From: Kitasatospora sp. NBC_01287 | GTDB taxonomy: Bacteria; Actinomycetota; Actinomycetes; Streptomycetales; Streptomycetaceae | Direction of reading: 5' to 3' | DNA: 64,000 nt | NCBI RefSeq assembly: GCF_026340565.1 | Contig: NZ_JAPEPB010000001.1 | Span: 1,178,001 to 1,242,000, forward strand | In this document: piece by piece, positions 16,678-25,933 of the stretch | How the letters are laid out: the number at the start of each line of letters is the position of its first letter | Position numbering within the stretch: position 1 is the first letter of the stretch | Position numbers and translations under genes: made by a program | Notes under the pieces: model-generated | Databases searched by the model: none | The model's input: the letters and a program-made list of their open reading frames with translations, nothing else | Told to the model about the DNA's origin: nothing

Positions 16678-16737
16678 CAGACGGCCTGACGGGCGGCCTG
16701 ACGGGCGGCCTGACAGACGGCCAGACAGACGGTCAGT
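16678..16737. repeat. Five tandem 12-bp units
   Basis: Units CAGACGGCCTGA, CGGGCGGCCTGA (twice), CAGACGGCCAGA and CAGACGGTCAGT follow the stop of the isocitrate-lyase-like gene and precede the convergent kinase gene's end. Confidence 0.9.
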
Positions 16738-16782
16738 GAAGTGTCGGGGCCGCTACAGGAACCGTCCACCTTCGAGGAGGCA

Positions 16783-19287
16783 TCAGTGGCCTTCCTCGAC
16801 ATTCGCCCACGCCCTCGCGATCTCTGTCCAGGCGAACGCCCTGTCGGAGTCGTCGGTGATGTCGCGCGTGAGGCGTTCCGCGTCGGCCAGCAGTGTTGCG
16901 CCGAGGCCCGGGTCCGTCCTCTCCTGCTGCTCTCCTATCCGTGCCATTGCCTCGACGACCCGCCCCATCGAACCGCTCGCGGCATCCTGCGGGAGGCCGC
17001 GGAGGGCCCGGAGGGCCCTGTTCGCCGTCTGCTGGGCCCGGACGGGATCGCTGATGGCCAGGAGCTTGGCGACATCGGCCAGCACCCTCACGACCGCGTC
17101 CAGCGCCGGGGTCTTCCAGGTGTCGTGAGAGATCTCCTGCGCGAGGAGCTGAGCCTGGGAGACAACCGCCAGGGCCCGGTCGAGGTCCACAGGAACCTGC
17201 CGTCTCGCGATCTCCGCCAGATCCCGCACCACATCGCGCCGCGGAATGTCCCTGCGATCATGGGGAAGCTCTCGGCTGATGGTGGTCTTGGCCTCCTCCA
17301 TCAGCTGGAGCGCGCGGTCGAGGTCGTGCCCGCCCAAGCTCCCCGCAACCCAGGACAGGGCACTCACCTCGTGCGTGACTGCCATGTGCTTCCACTCGCC
17401 GTCGGGCACGGTCCGGGCAACGCCCCGGACCTCGGCCACCAGGGACACGGCCTTGTCCGGGTCGGCAGACGCGACGGCGAACGCGATCCAGGCCAACGCC
17501 CCAGCCGTTTCCGTCAGCACCACGTTCTTCCAGGTGCCATCGGGTATGTCCTGGGCGAGGCGCCGGGTCCTGTCCGCCCAGGCACAGGCCCGGTCGGGGT
17601 CCCTGAAGGCCAGCTTTCGTGCGGTCCGCGCCCAGGCCTTTCCCATCTCGGAGCGCGCCCAGGAGCGCGTCGACCTGGTGAGGATCCGCTGCGCGGTGCG
17701 TTCGGCCTCGGCCATCAGCAGTTCAGCACGGTCGGGGTCGGCCTCGACCCACTGGCCTGCCACCTCGGCCAGCGCTTTGACGCGTTCGACCCGATCGGAG
17801 GTGGCGCGGGCCGCCCGCTCGGCCTCACTGCTGGGTGAGGCGGCAAGACTCACCTTGGCTTCGCCCGGAGAGGGAGGGACGGCCTCGGTGTGGATGGCTG
17901 CTACCCGAAGCTGCTGGGCGCGTCCGGGGTCGATGACGGCCATCGCGTCCGCGGCCCAGTTGAGAGCCACCGCCCACGCGTCCGTGTCCGGGAGGACGAG
18001 GCGCTCGGCGTCGTCGACGAGCCGTCGGGCTCGCTCGGGGTCGACGCGGGCCAGGCTTCGCGCGACCAGGGCGAGCGCCGGCGCCCGGTCGGCCTCCCCG
18101 AGGAGGCCGCGGGCGAGATGCTCGGCTTCATCAGCGAGGTGCCGGGCTCGGTCGGGGTCGGTGCCGGCCAGGCTGCTCGCGACCCCGGCCAGGACCGCCG
18201 GCTCGCCGAAACCGCTCGCCGGCGGGGAGCTGCGAATCAAGTTCTCGGCCTCGGCGGCGAGGTGACGGGCCCGGTCGGGGTCGGTGATGCTCACGAACTG
18301 TGCCACCTGGGCCAACACCCAGGCGGATTCGTCCACGTCGACCAGGCAGCGAGCGGTCTGCTCCGCAGCGGCCAGAGCCTCACTGAGGCGTTCTCGTCGG
18401 TGTGTGCCGGCATGGGGAAGGCCACCTTGGCCGTCGCTCCCGTCGAAGGTTGGTTTCCGAGAGCGACCAAGCATGGTCGACCGCACAAGTTCCCGGGCCT
18501 GTGCCACGGTTGGACGCTGGTCCGGGGACTTGGCCATCAGCTGGGTGATCAGGTCAGCGAGCCCCCCGGCGCGCTGCGGCGGGGATGGGCTCTCGAACAG
18601 CACGGCTGCCAGTGACGCCTCGAAGGTGCCACGGCGGAACGGCGAGAACCCCTCCACCGCCTGATACAGCATCACCCCGAGGGAGAACAGGTCACTCGCC
18701 GGGAGAGCGTCCTGGCCACGGGCCCTCTCCGGAGCCATGTACTCCGCCGAGCCGATCAGCATCCCGGTACCGGTCAGCGCGGTGTCCTGCTGGTGAACGG
18801 CGATGCCGAAGTCCGTCAAAAGGATCCGATCACCCGCCAGCATCACGTTCGCGGGCTTGACGTCACGGTGCACGATCCCCGCGTCATGCGCGGCGCCCAG
18901 GGCGCTCAGCATCGCCGAGGCAAGTGCGACGGCCCGGCCCACGGGCAGCGGGCCCTGCGCGTCCAGGTGCTCCTGCAGCGATGTGCCGGCGACGAGTTGC
19001 ATGACGGTCCACGGAAGTCCACCGTCGATGACCACGTCGTGCACCGCCACGACGTTGGGATGGTCGCGCAGCCTCGCCGCGTTGCGTGCCTCGCGTGCTG
19101 CTCGGGCCAGCCGCTCGGCCTGCTCCTCGACGGACGCTGCGGGAGGCACCCGCACCGCCTTCACCGCCACGTTGACACCCAAGGTCTCGTCGTGGGCCTC
19201 CCAGACCTCCCCGAAGCCCCCGGCCCCGAGCTTCGCCGTCAACCGGTAACGCCCCGCGATCAGCCCACCCACCCGGTCTTCCTGCAC
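16783..19287 (-). CDS. Serine/threonine protein kinase with C-terminal helical-repeat array
   Basis: Soluble kinase of 834 residues. The Hanks kinase domain occupies about residues 10-265: glycine loop LGAGGFGEVW, ATP-binding Lys in VAVKAV, catalytic HRDVKPANV, magnesium-binding TDFG and the SAEYMAPE activation end. After a short linker, about 550 residues consist of some 11 repeats of roughly 45 residues, each carrying a DPDRA-like core followed by an alanine/glutamate-rich helix (for example TDPDRARHLADEAEHLARG). This array, probably a helical solenoid for protein binding, takes the place of the PASTA domains and membrane segment of many actinobacterial kinases. Substrates unknown. Confidence 0.92.
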   Translation of the reverse strand: MQEDRVGGLIAGRYRLTAKLGAGGFGEVWEAHDETLGVNVAVKAVRVPPAASVEEQAERLARAAREARNAARLRDHPNVVAVHDVVIDGGLPWTVMQLVAGTSLQEHLDAQGPLPVGRAVALASAMLSALGAAHDAGIVHRDVKPANVMLAGDRILLTDFGIAVHQQDTALTGTGMLIGSAEYMAPERARGQDALPASDLFSLGVMLYQAVEGFSPFRRGTFEASLAAVLFESPSPPQRAGGLADLITQLMAKSPDQRPTVAQARELVRSTMLGRSRKPTFDGSDGQGGLPHAGTHRRERLSEALAAAEQTARCLVDVDESAWVLAQVAQFVSITDPDRARHLAAEAENLIRSSPPASGFGEPAVLAGVASSLAGTDPDRARHLADEAEHLARGLLGEADRAPALALVARSLARVDPERARRLVDDAERLVLPDTDAWAVALNWAADAMAVIDPGRAQQLRVAAIHTEAVPPSPGEAKVSLAASPSSEAERAARATSDRVERVKALAEVAGQWVEADPDRAELLMAEAERTAQRILTRSTRSWARSEMGKAWARTARKLAFRDPDRACAWADRTRRLAQDIPDGTWKNVVLTETAGALAWIAFAVASADPDKAVSLVAEVRGVARTVPDGEWKHMAVTHEVSALSWVAGSLGGHDLDRALQLMEEAKTTISRELPHDRRDIPRRDVVRDLAEIARRQVPVDLDRALAVVSQAQLLAQEISHDTWKTPALDAVVRVLADVAKLLAISDPVRAQQTANRALRALRGLPQDAASGSMGRVVEAMARIGEQQERTDPGLGATLLADAERLTRDITDDSDRAFAWTEIARAWANVEEGH

Positions 19288-19677
19288 CGCGATCCCCCAC
19301 TCCTGTCACCGGCCGATCACGCGACACCATACGGAATCCGAACGAGCCCCGCTCGGCTTCGAGGCTTCCCCGGCCAGCGCCCTGGCGAACCGAGGGGCGA
19401 AGGCGGCGACGAACTCCGCCGACGTTCCGGTGCTGGACGGGCTGCCCAGCGCACCGTTCCCTCCGGGGAACCGAGTTGGGAGAGCACCGGCGCCGGCACG
19501 GTGCCGCCGGACCGGGCCGCGGTCCGGGCCGCGGTCCGGGCCGCGGTCCGGGCCGCGGTCGTGGCGGAATCAACGAGCGGTTGTCCTTCGAGTCCGTCCA
19601 ACTCCGGGCACCGCGCGGCGATCCGTTCCGCGATCTCGGACGTCACCACGAGTGCGGAGAACAGCCGGGGACGGACG
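19288..19677 (-). other. Spacer with a possible decayed minus-strand gene
   Basis: No intact gene is convincing here. The minus strand encodes coding-like text, VTSEIAERIAARCPELDG, running into AARTAAR repeats. A second frame nearer 19308 reads TSAEFVAAFAPRFARALAG and ends at a TGA at 19306-19308. The two pieces are in different frames, there is no clear start or ribosome binding site, and the 12-bp array (19512-19559) lies between them. This may be a broken gene or chance open sequence. Confidence 0.3.
19512..19559. repeat. Four tandem copies of a 12-mer
   Basis: CCGGGCCGCGGT occurs four times head to tail without mismatch. It is frame-neutral for any overlapping reading frame. Confidence 0.9.
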
Positions 19678-20220
19678 TCAGACCCGGTCGAGCGGCCGGT
19701 GCGGTCCGGCCGGGAGTTCGACCTCGACCGGGTCACCAGGGCGCACCTCGCCATCCTTCAGCACGACGCCCATGACGCCGGCCTTGCGCACCAGCGCGCC
19801 GGCGTCGTCGCGGTGCACCACCAGCTTGAGCAGTCCGTCCTGGAAGTGGTCGATCTGCGGGCAGGGGTTGCGCAGACCGGTCACCTCGACCACCGCGTCG
19901 GCGCCGATCCGCAGCAGCGTGCCGACCGGCAGGGCCAGCAGGTCCACCCCGCTGGTGGTGATGTTCTCGCCGAGGTCGCCGGGCGCCACCAGGTGGCCCT
20001 GCCGCTCGACCTCGGCGAAGAGCTCCTGGTGGATCAGGTGCACCTGGCGCAGGTTCGGCTGCGTGGGGTCCTGCCGGACGCGCGAGCGGTGCTTGACGGT
20101 CACCCCCGCGTGCACGTCGCCCTCGACGCCGAGCCCGGCGAGCAGCCTGATGCCCGCCCGGTTGGGTTTGGTGAACGAGTACTCACCGTTGCTGCCGACC
20201 GCAGTCACCGTCCCACCCAT
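19678..20220 (-). CDS. MOSC-domain protein
   Basis: Cytoplasmic MOSC (molybdenum cofactor sulfurase C-terminal) protein of 180 residues. VEGDVHAGVTVKHRS, APGDLGENITTSGVDLLALP and GLRNPCPQIDHF are signature blocks; the Cys of NPCPQ is the proposed sulfur carrier or metal ligand. Such stand-alone proteins are thought to handle sulfur transfer or N-hydroxylated substrates. Either ATG 20220 or ATG 20244 could start it. I prefer 20220, because a TATGCT box lies at 20227-20232, 6 nt upstream, the leaderless arrangement. It is divergent from a DHA2 transporter. Confidence 0.85.
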   Translation of the reverse strand: MGGTVTAVGSNGEYSFTKPNRAGIRLLAGLGVEGDVHAGVTVKHRSRVRQDPTQPNLRQVHLIHQELFAEVERQGHLVAPGDLGENITTSGVDLLALPVGTLLRIGADAVVEVTGLRNPCPQIDHFQDGLLKLVVHRDDAGALVRKAGVMGVVLKDGEVRPGDPVEVELPAGPHRPLDRV

Positions 20221-20264
20221 GCGCTCAGCATACGACCCGCTCATCGGCCCACTCGATGGGTTGC

Positions 20265-20316
20265 ATTTCCAAACCCGCTAACGCTACGGTGCCGTGCCAT
20301 GCAGATAGTTGGAAAT
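20265..20316. promoter_or_regulatory. Spaced dyad over the MOSC/transporter divergent promoter
   Basis: ATTTCCAA at 20265-20272 and TTGGAAAT at 20309-20316 are perfect inverted copies 36 nt apart, flanking the TACGGT box (20285-20290) and the transporter's ATG. This could be an operator, but no regulator gene is adjacent. Confidence 0.35.
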
Positions 20317-21847
20317 TCAAACCATGACCGGCGAGCCGGCGCACCGGCCCGCGGCGTCTTCCTCGTGGTGGCCGCCGCCGTCTTCGTCTCCAACCTCGAC
20401 CTCTTCATCGTCAACGTCGCGCTGCCCGCGATGAACACGCACTTCGCGGGCAGCGACCTCGCCTCGCTCTCCTGGGTGCTGAACGGCTACGCCATCGTCT
20501 TCGCGGCGCTGCTGGTGCCGGCCGGGCGGCTGGCCGACCGGGTCGGGCACCGGGGCGCGTTCCTGACCGGGCTCGGGCTGTTCACGCTCTCCTCCGCGCT
20601 CTGCGCGCTCGCGCCGGGGGTGTGGTGGCTTGTCGGCGCCCGGCTGCTGCAGGCGGTGGGCGCCGCGCTGCTGATGCCGACCTCGCTGGCACTGCTGCTG
20701 GACTCGACCGAGCCGGCCCGGCGGCCGGGGGCGGTGCGCGCCTGGGCCTCGATCGGGGGGATCGCGGCCGGGCTGGGCCCGGTGCTCGGCGGTCTGCTGG
20801 TGGAGGCCGACTGGCGCTGGGTCTTCCTGGCCAACCTGCCGGTCGGGCTGGCCGGACTGGTCGCCGGGATCCGGGTGCTGCCGCGGCTGCGCGGCCGGGC
20901 GGCGGAGCCGTGGCCGGACCTGGTCGGCGTGCTGCTGCTCACCGGCGCGATCGCGCTGCTGGCGATCGGCCTGGTCAAGGCGGACAGCTGGGGCTGGGCC
21001 TCGACGCGGGTGGCCGGCAGCCTGGCCGCGGCCGTGCTGCTGACCGGCGGCTTCCTGCGCAGGTCGGCCCGGCACCCGGCCCCGGTGGTCGAGCTGCCGC
21101 TGCTGCGGGTGCCCGTCTTCGCCGCCGCCAACGCGACCGCGCTGCTCTTCACGGTGGCCTTCGCGGGCATGCTGCTGACCTCGGTGCTCTGGTGCCAGCA
21201 GGTCTGGGGCTACTCGGCGCTGCGCACCGGCCTGGCGGTCGCGCCCGGCCCGCTGCTGGTCCCGCCGATCGCGCTGGGCGCGGGTCCGCTGCTGCGCAGG
21301 CTCGGCCACGGCCGGTTGGCCGCGCTCGGGCTGCTCCTCTTCGCCGCCGGGATCGCCTGGTGGGCCGTGGCGGCGAAGACCGCGCCCGGGTACGCGGCCG
21401 AGCTGCTGCCCGGGATGCTGCTGACCGGCGCGGGGGTCGGCCTGACCCTGCCCACCCTGATCGGCGCCGCGGCGGCCGCGCTGCCGCCCGCCAGGTTCGC
21501 CACCGGCTCGGCGGTCACCACGATGGGACGTCAGATCGGCGCGGTGGTCGGCGTGGCCGTGGTGGTGAGCGTGCTGGGCACCCCGCACCCCGCACTCCGC
21601 CGGGCAGGCGCTGGACGCCTTCCGGCACGCCTGGATCGCGATCGTGGTGGCGACCGGGCTGGCGCTGCTCACCGCGCTGCTGCTGGCCACCGCCCAGCGT
21701 CGGAGCGCGAGCCGCACGGGAACGGGCAGCGCGGGAACGAGCGACGCGGGAACGAGCGGCGCGGGAGCAAGCGCCTCGGAAGCAGGCGCCTCGGAAGCTG
21801 CGGCCGCACCGGCCCCGTCGAGCGCGCCCGCGGCCGCGGCCGGCTGA
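20299..21847 (+). pseudogene. DHA2-family MFS transporter, frameshifted near the 3' end
   Basis: The reading frame from ATG 20299 encodes a 14-helix-type exporter: SNLDLFIVNVALPAMN, the GRLADRVGHRGAF motif A, and later GAAAAALPPARFATGSAVTT and MGRQIGAVVGVAVVVSVLG. Near 21590 the expected continuation SAGQALDAFRHAWIAIVVAT and the last helix (GLALLTALLLATA) are found one frame over, ending at TGA 21847. One extra base between about 21581 and 21595 explains it. Read without correction, the first frame stays open into the downstream elongation-factor gene, which is a GC artefact. The tail has 15-bp repeats encoding SAGTSDAGTSGAG-like text. It may be a disabled transporter or a base error. The start lacks a ribosome binding site but follows TACGGT by 8 nt. 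Confidence 0.75.
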
Positions 21848-21969
21848 GCACCCGCGTCCTGCCGAGCGCCGCGCCCGCCCGCCCGGGGCCCGCGCCCCCG
21901 GTGGACCCGGGCCTGCCACGGTGGAAAGCTCGAAGGACGAGCCTTCCCGTGCGTCCGAGGAGCACCGGC

Positions 21970-24099
21970 ATGTCCGAGCGAGCATCATCCCGGGCCGGCG
22001 CGGCCGGACGGGTCCCCGCCGCCGACGGGCCCGAGCAGCTGCGCAACGTCGTCCTGGTCGGTGTCAGCGGCTCCGGCAAGACCACGCTGGCCGAGTCACT
22101 GGCGCTGGCCGCCGGGGAGCTGAGCCGGGCCGGGCGGGTGAGCGAGGGCACCACCGTCTCCGACCACGAGGAGATCGAGCACGAGCAGCAGCGCTCGGTG
22201 CGGCTCTCGCTGGTGCCGGTCGGCTGGCGGGGCGTGAAGATCAACGTGCTCGACCCGCCCGGGCACGCCGACTTCGCCGGCGAGCTGCGGGCCGCGCTGC
22301 GGGCCGCCGACGCGGCCGTCTTCGTGGTCGCCGGGACCGAGCCGATCGGCGCGCCGGTGCTCGCGCTCTGGGCGCAGTGCGCGGCGCTCCGCCTGCCCCG
22401 GGCCATCGCCATCACCCATATGGACGCAGCACGGGCCGACTTCGACGAGGTGCTGAGCGCCTGTCAGGAGGCCTTCGGCGCGGGCCACCCCGAGTCGGTC
22501 CAGCCGATGGACCTGCCGGTGCGCAGCGAGGGCCGGGTGCGCGGCACGGTGGAGCTGCTCAGCGGCGAGACGCACGGCCAGGCGGCGCAGGAGGCGCAGC
22601 GGGCGGCGGTGCCGGAGACCGGCCCGGCCCGCGAGCGGCTGGTGGAGGCGATCGCGAGCGAGGACGACGGGCTGCTGGAGCGCTACCTCGGCGGCGAGAC
22701 GCTGGACGAGGGCTCGCTCACCCGGGGGCTGCGCGGCGCGGTGCTGCACGACGCGATCCACCCGGTGCTGCCGCTCACCGAGGACGGCACCGGCGCGGTC
22801 GACCTGCTCGACCTGATCGTCACCGCCTTCCCCGCCCCGGGTGACCGGCCGCTGCCCGAGCTCGTCGAGCTGCCGGGCGACCCCGCCGGTCCGCTGCTGG
22901 CCCAGGTGATCCAGAACACCGACGACCCCTATGTCGGGCGGCTCAGCCTGGTGCGGGTCTTCTCCGGCACCCTGCACCCGGACACCCAGCTGCACGTGGC
23001 CGGCGCCGCGGCCGCCGAGGGCGAGGGCGAGGGCGAGGCGGCGAGGACCGGCACCGACGAGCGGATCGCGGGCCTGACCAGCCCGTTCGGCAAGCAGCAG
23101 CGCCCGGTCCCGCACGCGGTGGCGGGCGATCTGGTCTGCGTCGGCAAGCTGACCGCCGCCCGGGTCGGCGACACCCTCTCGGAGCCGCGGGAACCGCTCC
23201 GCCTCACCCCGTGGGAGCTGCCCGAACCGCTGCTGCCGGTCGCCGTCGAGGCCCGCAGCCGCAGTGACGAGGACAAGCTGGCCCAGGGCCTGGCCAAGCT
23301 GGCCGCGCAGGACCCGACGGTCCGGGTCGAGCAGAACCCCGCCACCGGCCAGCTGGTGCTCTGGTGCACCGGCGAGGCGCACGCCGGGGTGCTGCTGCAC
23401 CAGCTGGCCGACCGGTTCGGCGTCCAGGTCGAGCAGGTCGAGTACCGGGTCGCGCTGCGCGAGACCTTCGGCGCGCCCGCCACCGGGCACGGCCGGCTGG
23501 TCAAGCAGTCCGGCGGCCACGGCCAGTACGCGATCTGCGAACTGCTGGTCGAGCCGCTGCCCGGCGGGAGCGGCTTCGAGTTCGTCGACAAGGTGGTCGG
23601 CGGCTCGGTGCCCCGGCACTTCATCCCCTCGGTGGAGAAGGGCGTGCGGGCCCAGCTGGAGCGCGGCGTGGGCGAGGGCCGCCCGCTGGTGGACGTCCGG
23701 GTCACGTTGGTGGACGGCAAGGCGCACTCGGTGGACTCCTCGGACTCCGCCTTCCAGTCGGCGGGCGCGCTCGCGCTGCGCGACGCCGCGAGCCGCACCA
23801 CCGTGCGGCTGCTGGAGCCGGTGGCCGAGGTCGGCGTGCTGGTCCCGGACGAGTACCTGGGCGGGGTGTTCAGCGACCTCTCGGTGCGCCGGGCGCGCGT
23901 GCTGGGCACCGAGCCGGCCGGGCCGGGCCGCAGCCTGCTGCGGGCCGAGGTGCCCGAACTGGAGCTGACCCGCTACGCGGTGGACCTGCGCTCGCTCTCG
24001 CACGGCACCGGCTCCTTCACCCGGGCCCCGCTGCGCTACGAGCCGATGCCCGCCGCGCCGGCGGGCAAGGTCGGCAAGGTCGGCAAGGACCACGCCTGA
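21970..24099 (+). CDS. Elongation factor G-like protein EF-G2
   Basis: Translational GTPase paralogue of 709 residues with the five-domain EF-G layout. The P-loop is GVSGSGKTT (about residue 35) and the G3 motif is DPPGHADF (DTPGH in EF-G). The NKxD specificity motif reads THMD, so guanine recognition may be altered. C-terminal domains IV and V are present (KQSGGHGQYAICEL; VLVPDEYLGGVFSDLS). EF-G2 proteins of actinobacteria are not the main translocase; their role is uncertain, with ribosome-dependent GTPase activity reported to be weak or absent in some. ATG 21970 follows GAGGAG. The C-terminal KVGKVGKDHA is a lysine-rich tip. Confidence 0.88.
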   Translation: MSERASSRAGAAGRVPAADGPEQLRNVVLVGVSGSGKTTLAESLALAAGELSRAGRVSEGTTVSDHEEIEHEQQRSVRLSLVPVGWRGVKINVLDPPGHADFAGELRAALRAADAAVFVVAGTEPIGAPVLALWAQCAALRLPRAIAITHMDAARADFDEVLSACQEAFGAGHPESVQPMDLPVRSEGRVRGTVELLSGETHGQAAQEAQRAAVPETGPARERLVEAIASEDDGLLERYLGGETLDEGSLTRGLRGAVLHDAIHPVLPLTEDGTGAVDLLDLIVTAFPAPGDRPLPELVELPGDPAGPLLAQVIQNTDDPYVGRLSLVRVFSGTLHPDTQLHVAGAAAAEGEGEGEAARTGTDERIAGLTSPFGKQQRPVPHAVAGDLVCVGKLTAARVGDTLSEPREPLRLTPWELPEPLLPVAVEARSRSDEDKLAQGLAKLAAQDPTVRVEQNPATGQLVLWCTGEAHAGVLLHQLADRFGVQVEQVEYRVALRETFGAPATGHGRLVKQSGGHGQYAICELLVEPLPGGSGFEFVDKVVGGSVPRHFIPSVEKGVRAQLERGVGEGRPLVDVRVTLVDGKAHSVDSSDSAFQSAGALALRDAASRTTVRLLEPVAEVGVLVPDEYLGGVFSDLSVRRARVLGTEPAGPGRSLLRAEVPELELTRYAVDLRSLSHGTGSFTRAPLRYEPMPAAPAGKVGKVGKDHA

Positions 24100-24106
24100 G
24101 CGGCCT

Positions 24107-24154
24107 CCGGCCTCAACCGGCCTCTCAACCGGCCTCTAACCGGCCTCTAACCGG
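24107..24154. repeat. CCGGCCTC(TC)AA repeats across a stop codon
   Basis: Four consecutive 10-12 bp units built on CCGGCCTCTAA lie between convergent genes. The last one contains the stop of the acyl-CoA synthetase gene, so the stop and its flank are multiplied. Confidence 0.85.
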
Positions 24155-25772
24155 CCAGGCCCGACCCCAGCAGCCTCACCGCCTCCTCGCGCATCTCCAC
24201 CTTGCGCACCTTGCCGGTCACCGTCATCGGGAAGGCGTCCACCCGGTGCACGTAGCGGGGGATCTTGTAGTGCGCCAACCGGCCCGTGCAGTAGGCCCGA
24301 AGCGCCTCGGCGGTCAGCTCGGGCGCGCCGGCGCGCAGCTGGATCCAGGCCATCAGCTCCTCGCCGTACTTCTCGTCCGGCACCCCGACCACCTGGGCGT
24401 CGAGGATGTCGGGGTGGGTGAGCAGGAACTCCTCGATCTCCCGGGGGTAGATGTTCTCGCCGCCGCGGATCACCAGGTCCTTGATCCGGCCGGTGATCGC
24501 CAGGAACCCGTCCTCGTCCATCACCGCGAGGTCGCCGGTGTGCATCCAGCCCTCGGTGTCCAGGGCCTCGGCGGTGCGTTCGGGCTCCGCCCAGTAGCCG
24601 ATCATCACCGAGTAGCCGCGGGTGCAGAGTTCGCCGGGGGTGCCGCGCTCGACGACCGCCCCGGTGACCGGGTCGACCACCTTGACCTCCAGGTGCGGGC
24701 CGACCCGGCCCACGGTGGAGATCCGCTGCTCGAAGCCGTCCTCGCGGCGGGTCTGGGTGGAGACCGGCGAGGTCTCGGTCATGCCGTAGCAGATCGACAC
24801 GTCGCGCATGTTCATCTTCTCGATGACCTGCTTCATCACCTCGGCCGGGCAGGGCGAGCCGGCCATGATGCCGGTGCGCAGCGAGCCCAGGTCGTGGGTC
24901 GCGAAGCCGGGGTCGTTGAGCTCGGCGATGAACATGGTCGGCACGCCGTAGAGCGAGGTGCAGCGCTCGGCGGCGACGGCCGCCAGGGTGGCGGCGGGGT
25001 CGAAGGTGGGGGCCGGGATGACCACGCAGGCGCCGTGCGAGGTGGCCGCCAGGTTGCCCATCACCATGCCGAAGCAGTGGTAGAAGGGGACCGGCACGCA
25101 GATCCGGTCCTGCTCGGTGTAGTCGCACAGCTCGCCGACGAAGTAGCCGTTGTTGAGGATGTTGCGGTGCGAGAGGGTGGCGCCCTTGGGGAAGCCGGTG
25201 GTGCCCGAGGTGTACTGGATGTTGATCGGATCCTCGGGCCGCAGCTCGGCCGCCAGGGCCGCCAGCGCCGCCGGGTCGCCGGCGCGCCCGGCTTCGAGCA
25301 GCGCCGTCCACGAGTCCTCGCCGATCAGCACCACCTCGCGCAATTCGGGGCAGTTCGACCGGGCCCCGGCCAGCATCGCCGCGTACTGGGAGCTCTTGTA
25401 GGCCGGTGGCGCCACCACCACGACGACGCCGGACTGGCGCAGCACGTACTCCAGTTCGTGCGTGCGGTAGGCCGGGTTGACGGTGACCAGGACCGCGCCG
25501 ATCCGGGCCGTCGCGTACTGGACCAGCACCCACTCCGCGCAGTTCGGCGACCAGATGCCGACCCGGTCGCCGCGCCGCACGCCCAGGGCGAGCAGCCCGT
25601 GCGCCACCACGTCCACCTCGGCCGCGAGCCGGCGGTAGGTCCAGCGCCGCCCGGTCGGCACGTCCACCAGCGCCTCGCGCTCCCCGAAGGCCGCCACCGT
25701 GCGGGCCAGGTCGGCGCCGATGGTCTCGGCCAGCAGCGGTCGGTCGGTGGCGCCTTGGGCGTGGCTGAGCAT
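24147..25772 (-). CDS. AMP-binding fatty acyl-CoA synthetase
   Basis: Adenylate-forming enzyme of 541 residues that activates a fatty or related acid with ATP and CoA. The AMP-binding P-loop is [16 protein letters not shown] (about residue 188) and the adenine/ribose region is [24 protein letters not shown] precedes the hinge, [19 protein letters not shown] forms the C-terminal subdomain, and the catalytic Lys is in [11 protein letters not shown]. Sequence type resembles medium/long-chain acyl-CoA ligases. ATG 25772 has GGGAG upstream. No operon partner is adjacent. Confidence 0.93.
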   Translation of the reverse strand: MLSHAQGATDRPLLAETIGADLARTVAAFGEREALVDVPTGRRWTYRRLAAEVDVVAHGLLALGVRRGDRVGIWSPNCAEWVLVQYATARIGAVLVTVNPAYRTHELEYVLRQSGVVVVVAPPAYKSSQYAAMLAGARSNCPELREVVLIGEDSWTALLEAGRAGDPAALAALAAELRPEDPINIQYTSGTTGFPKGATLSHRNILNNGYFVGELCDYTEQDRICVPVPFYHCFGMVMGNLAATSHGACVVIPAPTFDPAATLAAVAAERCTSLYGVPTMFIAELNDPGFATHDLGSLRTGIMAGSPCPAEVMKQVIEKMNMRDVSICYGMTETSPVSTQTRREDGFEQRISTVGRVGPHLEVKVVDPVTGAVVERGTPGELCTRGYSVMIGYWAEPERTAEALDTEGWMHTGDLAVMDEDGFLAITGRIKDLVIRGGENIYPREIEEFLLTHPDILDAQVVGVPDEKYGEELMAWIQLRAGAPELTAEALRAYCTGRLAHYKIPRYVHRVDAFPMTVTGKVRKVEMREEAVRLLGSGLAG

Positions 25773-25849
25773 GGGCAGCTCCCGTGCGGGTGAGGGATCG
25801 TAACCGGGAGCGAGGCTGCCACACCCGGCCGCGACCCGCCATACCCTCG

Positions 25850-25933
25850 GGCTACTTGAGCTCGGGCACTTGAGCTCGCGCTACTTGAGCTCGGGTACTT
25901 GAGCTCGGGCACTTGAGCTCGCGCTACTTGAGC
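25850..25933. repeat. Tandem 14-15-bp repeats duplicating the 3' end of the Fpg gene
   Basis: Five copies of CTACTTGAGCTCGGGC-like units, each with a GAGCTC core, run into a sixth partial copy that is the end of the glycosylase gene (last codons plus TAG). On the minus strand every unit repeats the CTCAAGTAG stop context. Confidence 0.9.

Noticed and set aside
18793-24099. Apparent 1,768-codon fusion of a kinase shadow, transporter and EF-G2
   Set aside because: Stops are rare in GC-rich DNA. EF-G2 has its own ATG and GAGGAG at 21970 and the transporter's true end is in another frame.
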